Positions 16,969-26,757 are shown, numbered from the stretch's first letter. The stretch: DNA of 64,000 nt from Sedimenticola hydrogenitrophicus (GCF_025175675.1 NZ_JANIOA010000020.1:1-64000), one strand, 5' to 3'. Notes: generated by a model not told the origin, from the letters alone. Numbers and translations are program-made.

Positions 16969-17709
16969 ATGCTTGAAAACGAAATTGCGCTTGTAACCGG
17001 GGCCAGCCGGGGTATCGGTGCGGCCATCGCTGCGGGACTCGGTGAACAGGGCGCCACGGTGATTGGCACGGCAACTTCTGAATCCGGTGCGGCCGCCATC
17101 ACGGCCCGCTTTGCGGCGGACGGCATCAAAGGGCAGGGGATGGTCCTGAATGTGACGGATCCCGCCTCCATTGATATGGTGCTGAAGGCTATCGCAGAAG
17201 GCTATGGCGCACCCAGTATCCTGATCAACAACGCCGGGATCACCCGGGACAATCTGCTGATGCGAATGAAGGATGAGGAGTGGGACAGCATTCTGGATAC
17301 CAATCTCACTTCAATCTATCGATTGTCCAAGGCCTGTCTCCGTTCCATGATGAAGGCACGCAAGGGTCGCATCATCAGCATCGGCTCCGTGGTCGGGTCT
17401 ACCGGAAATGCCGGCCAGACCAATTATGCCGCGGCCAAGGCGGGGATGATCGGTTTCACCAAATCGCTGGCGCGGGAAGTGGGCTCACGCGGCATCACCG
17501 TCAACGCCGTGGCGCCCGGTTTTATCGATACCGATATGACCCGGGAACTCCCGGAAGAGCAACATAAAAAACTGCTATCCGAGATCCCCCTGGCGCGCCT
17601 GGGAGCGCCCAAAGAGATTGCCAACGCCGTTATTTTCCTTGCTTCATCTGCCGCGGATTACATCACCGGTGAGACATTACACGTCAATGGCGGCATGTAT
17701 ATGGGGTAA
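16969..17709 (+). CDS. fabG: 3-oxoacyl-ACP reductase
   Basis: An SDR-family reductase of 246 residues from the ATG at 16969. This start is 6 bases after GGAG and matches the usual FabG beginning; an ATG 12 bases upstream is the alternative. The NADPH-binding motif is TGASRGIG. The catalytic serine, tyrosine and lysine are in ISIGSVVGS and TNYAAAKAGM. The C-terminal ITGETLHVNGGMYM is typical. It reduces 3-oxoacyl-ACP in each elongation cycle. It is followed by acpP with its own promoter. Confidence 0.95.
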   Translation: MLENEIALVTGASRGIGAAIAAGLGEQGATVIGTATSESGAAAITARFAADGIKGQGMVLNVTDPASIDMVLKAIAEGYGAPSILINNAGITRDNLLMRMKDEEWDSILDTNLTSIYRLSKACLRSMMKARKGRIISIGSVVGSTGNAGQTNYAAAKAGMIGFTKSLAREVGSRGITVNAVAPGFIDTDMTRELPEEQHKKLLSEIPLARLGAPKEIANAVIFLASSAADYITGETLHVNGGMYMG

Positions 17710-17818
17710 ACCCTAATAATCCCCCATGCGTTCAAGCTTTAAGTAATGAATGTATTGGGTTGTTATTAAAGTATTTTTTTCTGTCATTAAAAAACAAGAG
17801 ATTTAAGGTCAATTTGCT

Positions 17819-17847
17819 TTGAACTTTTGAGGTTTGATGAATACAAT
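17819..17847 (+). promoter_or_regulatory. Sigma-70 promoter for acpP
   Basis: TTGAAC (17819-17824), a 17-base spacer and TACAAT (17842-17847) lie in an AT-rich gap 56 bases before acpP. A dedicated promoter fits the high abundance of acyl carrier protein. Confidence 0.65.
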
Positions 17848-17903
17848 ACCCGTCGGTCGTGTGACAACCCGGCCATATTTTTTTACCGGAGGAATTTAAG
17901 AAC

Positions 17904-18137
17904 ATGAGCTCTGTCGAAGAACGTGTTAGGAAGATAGTTGTTGAACAGCTGGGTGTATCAGAAGATGAGGTGACCCTGGAAGCCTCTTTTGTGGACGATC
18001 TGGGTGCAGACTCTCTTGACACAGTTGAGCTGGTCATGCAACTGGAAGAAGAGTTCGGTACTGAAATTCCAGATGAAGACGCTGAGAAGATCACCACTGT
18101 CAAGCTGGCAGTTGAGTACATCAACGCACACAGCTGA
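17904..18137 (+). CDS. acpP: Acyl carrier protein
   Basis: A 77-residue acidic protein with the 4'-phosphopantetheine attachment motif [10 protein letters not shown]; the modified serine is S37. It carries acyl chains during fatty acid synthesis. A GGAGGAA ribosome-binding site precedes the ATG. It lies between fabG and fabF and is followed by a hairpin terminator, so much of its message is probably monocistronic. Confidence 0.97.
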   Translation: MSSVEERVRKIVVEQLGVSEDEVTLEASFVDDLGADSLDTVELVMQLEEEFGTEIPDEDAEKITTVKLAVEYINAHS

Positions 18138-18160
18138 TCCACACTCACCCGTTCAATACA

Positions 18161-18200
18161 AGGCCGCACAGCCGTCTATAGCGACTGGTTGCGGCTTTTT
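18161..18200 (+). terminator. Intrinsic terminator after acpP
   Basis: GCCGCA (18163-18168) and TGCGGC (18190-18195) pair around an inner partly paired region, followed by TTTTT. It lies 24 bases after the acpP stop and upstream of fabF. Confidence 0.75.
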
Positions 18201-18235
18201 GCTATCCAAAGATCCCAATAGGGGGTAGGTCTCAG

Positions 18236-19480
18236 ATGTCTGGAAGAAGGGTTGTTATAACTGGGCTCGGCATGGTGGCTCCGGTTGGACACACGGTTAA
18301 AGAAGCCTGGGAGAGCATTCTCGCAGGCAAGAGCGGTATTCAACCGATCACGCATTTCGATATTGAACCTTTCAGCGTCCATTTCGGCGGTCCGATCTAC
18401 GGATTCGACGTGACCCAGTACGTACCCAAGAAGGATGTGAGGAAAATGGATAAGTTCATCCATTACGGCATAGCTGCCGGCTCACAGGCGATTGAGGACT
18501 CCGGACTGGAAATTACTGATGAGACGGCCTCACGTATTGGTGTGGCGATTGGCGCCGGTATCGGCGGCATCACCGGAATCGAGAACAGCTACCAGGCCTA
18601 TGTTGATGGTGGTCCAAGAAAAATTTCTCCGTTCTTCGTGCCCGCCAACATCATCAACATGGTGGCCGGTAATCTCTCCATCAAGTACGGCCTGCGCGGC
18701 CCCAACTACTCGATCGTATCCGCCTGCAGCACCGGGACACACAATATCGGTGAGGCGACCCGCCTGATCCGTCACGGCTACGTGGATGCCATGGTGGCCG
18801 GTGGTGCGGAGATGGCGACTTCGCCGGTCGGCCTGGGTGGTTTTGCCGCCGCCCGCGCCCTCTCAACCCGTAATGACGATCCCCAGGCGGCGAGCCGGCC
18901 CTGGGACCGGGACCGGGATGGATTCGTGCTCAGCGATGGCGCCGGCGTGCTGGTGCTCGAAGAGTATGAGGCGGCAAAAGCCCGCGGGGCCAACATCTAT
19001 GCCGAGATCGTGGGTGTGGGCATGAACTCGGATGCCTATCACATGACGGCGCCATCGGTGGGCGGTGAAGGCGCCAGCGAGTGCATGCTGCTGGCATTGA
19101 AAGACGGCGGCATCAACCTGGAGCAGGTCGACTATATCAACGCCCATGGCACCTCGACACCGGCGGGTGACATTGCCGAGACCCTCGCGGTGAAGCGGGC
19201 CTTTGGAGATCACGCCTATAAACTGGCGGTCAGTTCGACAAAATCCATGACCGGCCACATGTTGGGCGCCGCCGGTAGCGTCGAGGCCGTTTTCTCCGCT
19301 CTGGCCATTCGCGATCAGGTCGCGCCGCCCACCATCAATTTGGAAAACCAGGATCCGGAATGTGATCTTGACTACGTGCCGAATACCGCCCGGGAGATGA
19401 AAATTGACGTCGCCATCTCCAACTCCTTCGGCTTCGGCGGCACCAACGGCACACTGGTGTTCCGTCGTCTGACGGATTGA
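18236..19480 (+). CDS. fabF: 3-oxoacyl-ACP synthase II
   Basis: A 414-residue KAS II beginning [15 protein letters not shown]. The active-site cysteine is C164 in [11 protein letters not shown]. The two histidines lie in [12 protein letters not shown] and [13 protein letters not shown]. The C-terminal [15 protein letters not shown] is characteristic. It elongates acyl chains and is needed for unsaturated fatty acid elongation. A strong intrinsic terminator follows. Confidence 0.96.
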   Translation: MSGRRVVITGLGMVAPVGHTVKEAWESILAGKSGIQPITHFDIEPFSVHFGGPIYGFDVTQYVPKKDVRKMDKFIHYGIAAGSQAIEDSGLEITDETASRIGVAIGAGIGGITGIENSYQAYVDGGPRKISPFFVPANIINMVAGNLSIKYGLRGPNYSIVSACSTGTHNIGEATRLIRHGYVDAMVAGGAEMATSPVGLGGFAAARALSTRNDDPQAASRPWDRDRDGFVLSDGAGVLVLEEYEAAKARGANIYAEIVGVGMNSDAYHMTAPSVGGEGASECMLLALKDGGINLEQVDYINAHGTSTPAGDIAETLAVKRAFGDHAYKLAVSSTKSMTGHMLGAAGSVEAVFSALAIRDQVAPPTINLENQDPECDLDYVPNTAREMKIDVAISNSFGFGGTNGTLVFRRLTD

Positions 19481-19561
19481 TCCTTGTTGAACCGGGTCGC
19501 ACGTCAGCCGACGCCGCGCCCGGCCATCCATGGCCTCCGCGGCATAAGTCCATCCCTGGAC

Positions 19562-19592
19562 AAAAAAAACGCCTGATCCCGGGCGTTTTTTT
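19562..19592 (+). terminator. Intrinsic terminator after fabF
   Basis: An A-run followed by ACGCC, loop TGATCCC, GGGCGT and a T-run gives a stem with flanking A/T tracts. It may act in both orientations. It separates fabF from the pabC-mltG-tmk-holB operon. Confidence 0.85.
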
Positions 19593-19673
19593 ATTGTCGG
19601 TACTATTAATGAAGGCCGCTTCCGGCTATCTTTCTGTCAGTACTCCCAGACCAGCGAATCGTGAGGAATACGC

Positions 19674-20492
19674 TTGTTAATCAATGGCGAAAAAGAGACC
19701 CGGGTTGCGGCAACTGACCGCGGATTGCAGTTCGGCGATGGACTGTTCGAGACCGTCGCGATAAAAAATGGCCGCCCCTGCCTGTGGCGACGCCACATGG
19801 AAAGACTGTCGAGCGGCTGCTCCCGATTGGGTATCCAACCACCCGACACCGACCAGCTGTATCAAGAGGTGATGGCCGAAACCGGTCAAGAGACGCAGGG
19901 TGTCGTAAAGATCATCATGACCCGCGGACCAGGACGCCGGGGATACCGTCCGCAGCCGAATCACACACCGACCCGTATCGTCGGCTGGAGTCAGTATCCG
20001 GTTTTCCCCGAGCAGGTCTACCAACGCGGCATCGTGGCCCGTCTCTGCTCCACCCGCCTTGGTTGGAATCCGGCACTGGCTGGATTGAAGCATCTCAATC
20101 GCCTGGAACAGGTTCTGGCCAGATCCGAGTGGAATGACCCTTCAGTCCAGGAAGGGCTGATGATGGATACCGCCGATTGTGTGATTGAAGGCACCAGTTC
20201 CAATCTGTTTGTCGTTCAGGATGAAAGAATCTATACCCCTGATTTGAGTCGCTGCGGTGTTGCGGGCGTCATGCAGGGCCTGGTGATCGAGATCGCCCAG
20301 AACCTGAATATCCCCATCACCGTCACCGACATTTCGCTGCACGACCTGTGGACCGCGGACGGACTCTTTGTATCCAATTCGCTGATAGGCATCTGGCCGG
20401 TCCGGGAACTTTCCGGCCAGGAGTTTTCGGTAGATGCGATACCGAAAAAATTGCTGGAGGCGGTTCTGGAACAGGGTTTCAATCATGCCTGA
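19674..20492 (+). CDS. pabC: Aminodeoxychorismate lyase
   Basis: A 272-residue fold-type IV PLP enzyme that releases pyruvate from 4-amino-4-deoxychorismate to give p-aminobenzoate for folate. DRGLQFGDGLFETV near residue 15 is the family N-terminal signature. The PLP lysine is K139 in LAGLKHLNRLEQVLA. EGTSSNLF binds the cofactor phosphate region. The start is TTG at 19674 with GTGAGGAA upstream. PabC leads mltG, tmk and holB, as in E. coli. Confidence 0.92.
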   Translation: MLINGEKETRVAATDRGLQFGDGLFETVAIKNGRPCLWRRHMERLSSGCSRLGIQPPDTDQLYQEVMAETGQETQGVVKIIMTRGPGRRGYRPQPNHTPTRIVGWSQYPVFPEQVYQRGIVARLCSTRLGWNPALAGLKHLNRLEQVLARSEWNDPSVQEGLMMDTADCVIEGTSSNLFVVQDERIYTPDLSRCGVAGVMQGLVIEIAQNLNIPITVTDISLHDLWTADGLFVSNSLIGIWPVRELSGQEFSVDAIPKKLLEAVLEQGFNHA

Positions 20493-20541
20493 TGAACTCT
20501 TTCCCTCACTATCCAGACGCTAATCCTGTAAAATCGTCCTG

Positions 20542-21540
20542 ATGTTTTATCGACTGATTGGAATACTCGTTCTTGGCGGAAGCTTCGCCCTTGCCTGGGT
20601 GATGATGTCACTCAACAGTTTCAGCAGCAATCCCATGCAGCTACCCGAGGCAGGAGTCAGCTACGTGCTGATGCCCGGCAGTTCACTCTCGGCCGTTGCC
20701 AGGGATCTTGAGCAGCGGGGCTATCTGGAGAGCGCACTCTATTTCCAGTTAATGGCCCGGCTGGACGGTCAGGCCAGCCGCATCAAGGCGGGTGAATACC
20801 ATCTCGCGTCTGGGTTGACGCCGAAATCATTGCTGGCGCTGCTGGTTTCGGGCCGGGTCATGAACCACACGCTCACCCTGGTGGAGGGGTGGACTTTTCA
20901 GCAGGTCCTGGTGGCTGTGGAGGGGCATCAGGCCCTGAAAAAGACGCTGTCCGGTCTCTCCGATGAGGAGATCATGGATAATCTGGGATTTTCCGCCATG
21001 CATCCGGAAGGCCGGTTTCTGCCGGATACCTACCATTTCCCGAAGGGTACCACCGATCTGGACTTCCTGAAACGTGCCCATCGCGCCATGGAGCAGCTAT
21101 TGGCGCGTGAATGGGCGGCGCGGGCGCCGAATCTGCCGCTGAAGAGCCCCTATGAGGCGCTGATAATCGCCTCGATAGTCGAAAAGGAGACCGGGCAGGC
21201 GGAGGAGCGTCCGGAGATCGCCGGCGTGTTCATCCGTCGGCTCAAAAAAGGCATGCGACTGCAGACTGACCCGACGGTTATCTATGGCATGGGACAGACC
21301 TTCAACGGAAATATCAGGCGTAGTGATCTGCGCCAGGATACTCCTTACAATACCTACGTCCACAGAGGGCTGCCGCCGACCCCCATCAGCATGCCGGGGG
21401 CGGACGCACTGCACGCCGTATTGCATCCGGCCGATGGCAACAGCCTCTACTTCGTCGCCAAGGGCGACGGTTATCACCATTTTTCCGACACCCTGGCTGA
21501 ACACAACAAGGCCGTAAGAAAATACCAGCTGAAGCGATAA
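20542..21540 (+). CDS. mltG: Endolytic murein transglycosylase MltG
   Basis: A 332-residue YceG/MltG protein. A single N-terminal membrane helix (about residues 4-24) anchors it in the inner membrane with the catalytic domain in the periplasm. The signature IIASIVEKETGQAEERPEIA holds the catalytic glutamate (E214 or E216), followed by RLQTDPTVIYGMG and NTYVHRGLPPTPI. It cleaves nascent glycan strands and so sets chain length. It lies between pabC and tmk as in E. coli. Confidence 0.94.
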   Translation: MFYRLIGILVLGGSFALAWVMMSLNSFSSNPMQLPEAGVSYVLMPGSSLSAVARDLEQRGYLESALYFQLMARLDGQASRIKAGEYHLASGLTPKSLLALLVSGRVMNHTLTLVEGWTFQQVLVAVEGHQALKKTLSGLSDEEIMDNLGFSAMHPEGRFLPDTYHFPKGTTDLDFLKRAHRAMEQLLAREWAARAPNLPLKSPYEALIIASIVEKETGQAEERPEIAGVFIRRLKKGMRLQTDPTVIYGMGQTFNGNIRRSDLRQDTPYNTYVHRGLPPTPISMPGADALHAVLHPADGNSLYFVAKGDGYHHFSDTLAEHNKAVRKYQLKR

Positions 21541-21546
21541 CTGAAT

Positions 21547-22191
21547 ATGACAGTCGACAAAGGAAAGTTCATCACGGTAGAGGGAGGCGAGGGGGCCGGT
21601 AAGAGCTCCAACCTGGCGTTTATCCGCGATCTGCTGGAACAGTCGGGAGTCGAAGTGGTTTTCACCCGTGAACCCGGCGGCACCGCCCTGGGGGAGGAGA
21701 TCCGCGACCTCCTGTTGGGCCACAAGCACACCGGTATGGCCAAGGACACCGAACTGATGCTGATGTTTGCCGCCAGGGCGGAGCATCTGGCACGGATCAT
21801 TTTGCCGGCCCTGAATGCCGGAAAATGGGTGCTCTGTGACCGATTCACCGATGCCTCCTACGCCTATCAGGGTGGCGGTCGCGGGATCGAGATGGCGCGG
21901 ATTCGCGCACTTGAGGAGTGGGTGCAGCAGGGCCTGAAACCCGATCTAACCCTGTTGCTGGATCTGCCGATCGAGACCGGGCTGGATCGCGCCGGACAAC
22001 GCTCCGAACCGGATCGCTTCGAAGTGGAACAGCACGCCTTTTTCGAGCGGGTGCGATCAGCCTATCTGGACATTGCCCGGCGTGACAGCCAGCGCGTCCG
22101 GGTTATTGACGCGGCGGTGCCACTGGCCCAGGTACAGGCGCAGATTCGTCTCCTCATGGACCGGTTCGTACAGGTGCAGCGCCATGGATGA
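21547..22191 (+). CDS. tmk: Thymidylate kinase
   Basis: A 214-residue kinase converting dTMP to dTDP. The P-loop is EGGEGAGKSS near residue 13. The DR(Y/F/H) motif appears as LCDRFTDASYAYQGGGRG, and TREPGGTALGEEIRDLLL is the substrate-binding segment. It starts 6 bases after mltG, and its 3' end overlaps the holB start by 8 bases. Confidence 0.96.
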   Translation: MTVDKGKFITVEGGEGAGKSSNLAFIRDLLEQSGVEVVFTREPGGTALGEEIRDLLLGHKHTGMAKDTELMLMFAARAEHLARIILPALNAGKWVLCDRFTDASYAYQGGGRGIEMARIRALEEWVQQGLKPDLTLLLDLPIETGLDRAGQRSEPDRFEVEQHAFFERVRSAYLDIARRDSQRVRVIDAAVPLAQVQAQIRLLMDRFVQVQRHG

Positions 22192-23197
22192 TTATCTGTC
22201 GGCGAGTCTCGTCGATGAGGCCGTTCTGCCCTGGCAGGAGGCGAACTGGCAACGCCTTCTGTCGGCAAGCCAGTCGGGACGCCTGCCCCATGCCCTATTG
22301 CTGACCGGCGGTGCCGGTCTGGGGAAATCCTGGTTTGCGCATCGTCTGGCGGCATCACTGTTATGCAATGCAGTTCAGGGAAACGGCAAGCCGTGCGGCA
22401 GTTGTCAGAATTGTAGGCTGCTGCAGGCATCCACTCACCCGGATTTCACCTTGCTGCAACCGGAAGAGCCGGGCAAGGTGATCAAGATCGATACCATCAG
22501 GGAGTTCACCCAAAAGGGAGCCCTCACCAGCCGTTCCGGCGGTTTCAAGGTGATTATCATCGAGCCGGCCGATGCACTGAATACCGCGGCGGCAAACAGC
22601 CTGCTGAAGACCCTGGAAGAACCGGTGGACCGCACCGTGATCATTCTGGTGACCGCCCAGTCGGGGCGTCTCCCGGCAACCATTCGCAGCCGCTGCCAGC
22701 GTTATCACTTCACGCCCCCGGATGAAAGCACCGCGCTTGCCTGGTTGGACCGGCAGGTGCAGGGGACGGCCGATCTCCGGTTACTCCTTTCGCTGGCCGC
22801 TGGCGGCCCCTTGCTGGCGGTGAAATATGCTCGGGATGGTACCCTGGAAGAACGCGCCAGGATGATCGAGGAGCTGACAGCGGTCCTGAAGGGCGCACAG
22901 GACCCGCTCACGGTGGCCCTGCGTTGGAGCAACCTGGAGCAAGACGGTGTCCTCAAATGGTTCAGCGGCTGGGTGATCGACCTGATAAGGGTAAAGATTG
23001 CGGTGGAATCTGCCAATATAATCAATGTGGATCAAAGGGATCGCTTGCAAGCGCTGGCGCGGAAGGTAAACTCTAGAAGACTGTATGCACTGATGGACCG
23101 ACTGTTTGAGGCAAACCGGACACTGGGTACCCAGCTGAATACACAGATGCAACTGGAGAGCCTGCTGCTGGATTGGGCGGGCATTGGAGTTGAGTGA
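22184..23197 (+). CDS. holB: DNA polymerase III delta' subunit
   Basis: A 337-residue clamp-loader subunit from the ATG at 22184; an open frame further upstream overlaps tmk and is not supported. The AAA+ P-loop is TGGAGLGKSW. A zinc-binding module includes CGSCQNCRLL. ANSLLKTLEEP and the sensor-1 region IRSRCQRYHF are typical of delta'/DnaX proteins. It overlaps tmk by 8 bases and pilZ follows immediately, so translation is probably coupled. Confidence 0.94.
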   Translation: MDDYLSASLVDEAVLPWQEANWQRLLSASQSGRLPHALLLTGGAGLGKSWFAHRLAASLLCNAVQGNGKPCGSCQNCRLLQASTHPDFTLLQPEEPGKVIKIDTIREFTQKGALTSRSGGFKVIIIEPADALNTAAANSLLKTLEEPVDRTVIILVTAQSGRLPATIRSRCQRYHFTPPDESTALAWLDRQVQGTADLRLLLSLAAGGPLLAVKYARDGTLEERARMIEELTAVLKGAQDPLTVALRWSNLEQDGVLKWFSGWVIDLIRVKIAVESANIINVDQRDRLQALARKVNSRRLYALMDRLFEANRTLGTQLNTQMQLESLLLDWAGIGVE

Positions 23198-23204
23198 TAG
23201 TGGT

Positions 23205-23564
23205 ATGTCTGTAACGAATGCACCGACAGCCCGGCAGGGCATTCTCTCTTTGACCATCAAGGATAAGAATGCCCTGTACGCAGCCTATATGCAGTACGTA
23301 AAAAATGGCGGACTTTTTATTCCCACCAATAAGAAATATAACCTGGGAGATGAGGTATTCATGCTTCTGACCCTGATGGAGGAGACGGAACGCATACCAG
23401 TAGCCGGCAAGATCATCTGGATTACCCCGGTAGGGGCCGAAGGCAATCGTGCGGCGGGTATCGGCGTTCAGTTCAGCGACCAGGATGGCGGTATGGCGAG
23501 AAACAAGATCGAAGGCTACCTGGCCGGTGCCCTGAAATCCGATCGTCCCACCCACACCATGTAG
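23205..23564 (+). CDS. pilZ: Type IV pilus assembly protein PilZ
   Basis: A 119-residue PilZ-domain protein that closely follows the PilZ prototype: RQGILSLTIKDKNALYAAYM, KNGGLFIPTNKKYNLGDEVF and VAGKIIWITPVG. The canonical PilZ of the tmk-holB-pilZ-tatD cluster lacks the c-di-GMP-binding RxxxR motif; I see none here. It acts in type IV pilus biogenesis. The ATG at 23205 is preferred; a TTG 21 bases upstream overlaps holB. Confidence 0.9.
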   Translation: MSVTNAPTARQGILSLTIKDKNALYAAYMQYVKNGGLFIPTNKKYNLGDEVFMLLTLMEETERIPVAGKIIWITPVGAEGNRAAGIGVQFSDQDGGMARNKIEGYLAGALKSDRPTHTM

Positions 23565-23617
23565 GCGGCCGCCGACCGGCCTAACCGTTTGCCTCTCTGT
23601 ACACCCAAGAGTTTGAA

Positions 23618-24394
23618 ATGCTTGTAGATTCCCATTGCCACCTGGATCGCCTGGAACTGGCACCCTTTGATAACAGTTTCCAGAACCTGCTCGAGACCAC
23701 CCGGGCGGCCGGTGTGGGCCACATGCTCTGCGTCTCCATCGATCTGGAGAGCTACCCCGCAATGCTCGCCCTGGTGGAGAACGAGGCGGATATCTCCATC
23801 TCCGTCGGCGTTCACCCCAACGACCGGGACCGCCGGGAACCCGGTCCGGAAGAGTTGGCGAGGCTTGCCCTGCACGAGAAGAACGTGGCAATCGGCGAGA
23901 CCGGTCTCGACTATTTTCGCAGCGAAGGGGACCAGGATTGGCAGCGGATGCGCTTCCGTCGCCATATCGCCGCGGCGAGACTCTGCGACAAGCCGCTGAT
24001 TATCCACACCCGGGCGGCCAAGGAAGACACCCTCCGTATCATGCGGGAGGAGGGGGCCGATAGCGTCGGTGGGGTGATGCACTGCTTTACCGAGGATTGG
24101 GACATGGCCCGCCAGGCGCTGGATCTGGGTTTCTACATCTCGTTCTCCGGCATCATCACCTTCAACAGCGCGGCCGACCTGCGGGACGTGGCGAAAAAGG
24201 TACCGCAAGAGAGGCTCCTGATCGAGACCGATTCTCCCTACCTGGCGCCAATACCCCACCGGGGCAAATCCAATATTCCGGCCTATGTGGGGCACGTCGC
24301 GGATAAGGTTGCCGAACTCCGGGGACTTACCCGTGAACAGGTTGAGGCGCTCACGACAGACAACTTCAATAGATTATTTTTAACTGAAAAATAA
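23618..24394 (+). CDS. TatD-family metal-dependent hydrolase (YcfH-like)
   Basis: A 258-residue TatD-family hydrolase. Metal ligands are visible in VDSHCHLD at the N-terminus, GETGLDYF, IIHTRAA, MHCFTED and the C-terminal LIETDSPYLAP. Homologues have 3'-5' DNase or D-aminoacyl-tRNA deacylase-like activity. Its place after holB and pilZ matches E. coli ycfH and Pseudomonas. It ends convergently with the thioesterase gene. Confidence 0.92.
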   Translation: MLVDSHCHLDRLELAPFDNSFQNLLETTRAAGVGHMLCVSIDLESYPAMLALVENEADISISVGVHPNDRDRREPGPEELARLALHEKNVAIGETGLDYFRSEGDQDWQRMRFRRHIAAARLCDKPLIIHTRAAKEDTLRIMREEGADSVGGVMHCFTEDWDMARQALDLGFYISFSGIITFNSAADLRDVAKKVPQERLLIETDSPYLAPIPHRGKSNIPAYVGHVADKVAELRGLTREQVEALTTDNFNRLFLTEK

Positions 24395-24417
24395 GTTAGT
24401 TACACTATCTTTGTGAT

Positions 24418-24819
24418 CTATTTTTTAAGTATTTTAGGCCGAGATTCCTCATCCAGCCCCACATAGGTAATGGAGGCCACGGCTACCCGCCCGACGGTAT
24501 GGGGATCCCTGTCACGCTCCGCGTAGACTTCCACCTTGACCCGAATCGAGGTGTTCCCCTTACGCTCCACCTCGGCGTAACAGCTCACCAGATCCCCCAC
24601 ATGCACCGGCTTTTCAAACTGGAAATCGTGCACGGCGACTGTCACCACCCGGGCATCGGCCACCTGCATGGCGATGAGACTGCCGGCAATGTCCACCTGG
24701 GACATCAGCCAGCCACCAAAAATATGCCCGGAAGGGTTGGTGTCCGCCGGCATGGCCAGAACCCTGACTGTTAACTGGCGTTCACCGGGATTGCGCTCTT
24801 CGATGGGGTATTGGCTCAT
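24418..24819 (-). CDS. Acyl-CoA thioesterase, YciA-type hot-dog fold
   Basis: A 133-residue hot-dog thioesterase. NPSGHIFGGWLMSQVDIAG is the YciA/BACH signature with the catalytic aspartate in QVD. It hydrolyses short- to medium-chain acyl-CoA in the cytoplasm. It is convergent with tatD and upstream on the minus strand is the class V aminotransferase gene in the same direction with an AT-rich gap between. Confidence 0.9.
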   Translation of the reverse strand: MSQYPIEERNPGERQLTVRVLAMPADTNPSGHIFGGWLMSQVDIAGSLIAMQVADARVVTVAVHDFQFEKPVHVGDLVSCYAEVERKGNTSIRVKVEVYAERDRDPHTVGRVAVASITYVGLDEESRPKILKK

Positions 24820-24897
24820 GGTATGACTCTATTTTTTTGAAAAGTTGTCATTAGATAACCTAATAGTGACGTTTATACAGCAAGTTAACGTCTATTA

Positions 24898-26043
24898 TTA
24901 ATCCATTTTGGAGTTTAGTATCTGGTCCAGAATCCCTAGCGCATCACGCAGTTTCTGCTCCCCGGTGTAGAAATGGGGGGAGAATCGGATACCACCACCA
25001 CGCGCCGCGCAGATGACCCGGCAGTGCATCAGTTTACGATAGAGCTTCTCCTGATCCTCACCGGGCACCTTGAAGGTGACTATACCGGAACGTCGCTCCG
25101 GATCGGCCGAACTGATTAGTTCAAGCCGTGGGTGATCCGAGATCAGCCGGACCAGCAGATCCGTGTTGCGCAGGATATCCGCCGCTATCCGCTCCAATCC
25201 GACCCCGCGTATCAGCGAAAGACTGCTGTTAAGCGCATGAATTCCCAACATATTGGGGCTGCCGCACTCAAAACGGCGTCCGCTGCTGGCGGGATCCGTC
25301 GCCAGGGTAGCGAAATCCCCAGCGGTTTCCAGCATGTGCCAGCCGAACTGGTGAAGCATGAGCCGCTCACGGATATGCTTGTCGGTATACAGCAGCGCCA
25401 CGCCCTCCGGTCCCAACATCCATTTATGGCCGTCAGCCACCACGAAATCGGCGCCGACCTCGGCCACATCAAAGGCCAGGGCACCCAGGCTCTGAATCGC
25501 ATCCACACAAAACAAGACATTGTTTTTCTTAGTATATTCACCGATACGCAACAAATCCATCCGCAACCCGGACGCATACTGCACGGAACTGACACTGATC
25601 ATTCGGGTATTTTTGTCACAGGCCGCCAGCAGCGCGGTCTCGGGCTCCTGGCCAGGGCCGGGGTCGATCATCCTGACCGTCACCCCATAGCGCTCCAGGC
25701 TCTGCCAGACCACCCGATTGGATGGAAACTCCTGCTTCAGAAACACCACATTCTGGCCAGCTTGCCAGTCCAGACCGTGGGCGATGGCCGACAGGGCCTC
25801 GGACGTGCTTTTCTGAATGGCAATATCATCCACCGACGGCGCATTGATCAGCCAGGCCAGGTTGTCCCGCAACTGGCGCTCCGTATCCATCCACTGCAGG
25901 TAATTGCTGGCACCGAGCCGGGCGTTTTCCTCGGCGAAGCGCTTAACGGTCTCAGCCGTACATAACGGCCAGGGGGAGACCGCCGCATGGTTCAGATAAA
26001 TCAGATCATCACTCAGAGCGAATGGATTTTGCATGTTGTTCAT
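24898..26043 (-). CDS. Class V aminotransferase / cysteine desulfurase-like PLP enzyme
   Basis: A fold-type I, class V PLP enzyme of about 381 residues from the ATG at 26043. ATGs at 26052 and 26034 are alternatives. The frame upstream to a TTG at 26142 encodes an unlikely extension. Homology begins at LIYLNHAAVSPWP. The PLP lysine lies in VVADGHKWMLGPEG and the cofactor aspartate in LFCVDAIQSLGA. It resembles SufS/NifS-like and isopenicillin-epimerase-type proteins. A clear cysteine-containing desulfurase loop is not evident, so a desulfurase role is unproven. No operon partner is apparent. Confidence 0.8.
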   Translation of the reverse strand: MNNMQNPFALSDDLIYLNHAAVSPWPLCTAETVKRFAEENARLGASNYLQWMDTERQLRDNLAWLINAPSVDDIAIQKSTSEALSAIAHGLDWQAGQNVVFLKQEFPSNRVVWQSLERYGVTVRMIDPGPGQEPETALLAACDKNTRMISVSSVQYASGLRMDLLRIGEYTKKNNVLFCVDAIQSLGALAFDVAEVGADFVVADGHKWMLGPEGVALLYTDKHIRERLMLHQFGWHMLETAGDFATLATDPASSGRRFECGSPNMLGIHALNSSLSLIRGVGLERIAADILRNTDLLVRLISDHPRLELISSADPERRSGIVTFKVPGEDQEKLYRKLMHCRVICAARGGGIRFSPHFYTGEQKLRDALGILDQILNSKMD

Positions 26044-26385
26044 TTTAACCATCGTGGGATTACCGCTGTTGATTTGCAGAATAGCGGTCTTTACCAAGAC
26101 AAATCCAGCCCCGAGCAGTATCGGCAATTGTATACTGCCCAATTAATAATTGCGCATAATGTATATTATGTTAAATGTTATATCTGCATAGAAATAACAT
26201 CATTACGGATTAGTAAGGCTTCCCTACTTCGAGGTTGTCGAAATCTGGCCAAGCGCGGTGTCCCAACAGCCGAACAAAAGCGGCACCCGGTTGAATCTGT
26301 GGGCTGAGCTGTTCCCGTGTAAAAATGTGATTATCAATCCTTACGCTAAACTTCAATAATTCATGAAATGTTGTATTCTTGTTTT
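26044..26385. other. AT-rich gap between the class V aminotransferase and ArsR-type genes
   Basis: About 340 bases between divergent genes. It contains AT-rich partial palindromes around 26140-26170 (AATTAATAATTGCG, TAATGTATATTA). No gene, RNA or strong promoter is recognised. Confidence 0.4.
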
Positions 26386-26757
26386 ATGTCACAAGATGAA
26401 CTGATTGCCAAAAAGCTGTCCGCCATGGCCCACCCTGCTCGCCTCGCCATCGTGCACATGTTGGTGAAGGCGGGTCCACAAGGCGTGTCCGCCAGTCAAT
26501 TGGGTGGGCCGTTGGATATAGCTGCCAATGCGCTGACCTTTCACTTGCAGAAGCTGGCACATGCCGGCCTCGTAGAGTCGCGCCGCAGCGGCCGGTTCGT
26601 CATCTATACCGCGGCATTCGATGAACTGCTGAACCTGACGAACTACCTTGTCGGTTCCTGCTGTGTGGACTCAGCGGAAAAATGCGGCCCTCGCTGTCCG
26701 ACGAGCGAGCCTTCGCCCATGCACATCTCCACTTCAAGAGGAGAGCAAAATGACTGA
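26386..26757 (+). CDS. ArsR-family winged-helix regulator with cysteine-rich tail
   Basis: A 123-residue ArsR/SmtB-like regulator from the ATG at 26386 (an ATG 18 bases upstream is possible). The helix-turn-helix reads AMAHPARLAIVHMLV, GGPLDIAANALTFHLQKLAH and GLVESRRSGRFVIYTA. It lacks the classical ELCVCDL metal site. Instead the C-terminus has four cysteines in SCCVDSAEKCGPRC, a candidate metal or metalloid site. The stop overlaps the next start by 8 bases, and RBS AGAGGAGAG lies within the gene. Confidence 0.85.
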   Translation: MSQDELIAKKLSAMAHPARLAIVHMLVKAGPQGVSASQLGGPLDIAANALTFHLQKLAHAGLVESRRSGRFVIYTAAFDELLNLTNYLVGSCCVDSAEKCGPRCPTSEPSPMHISTSRGEQND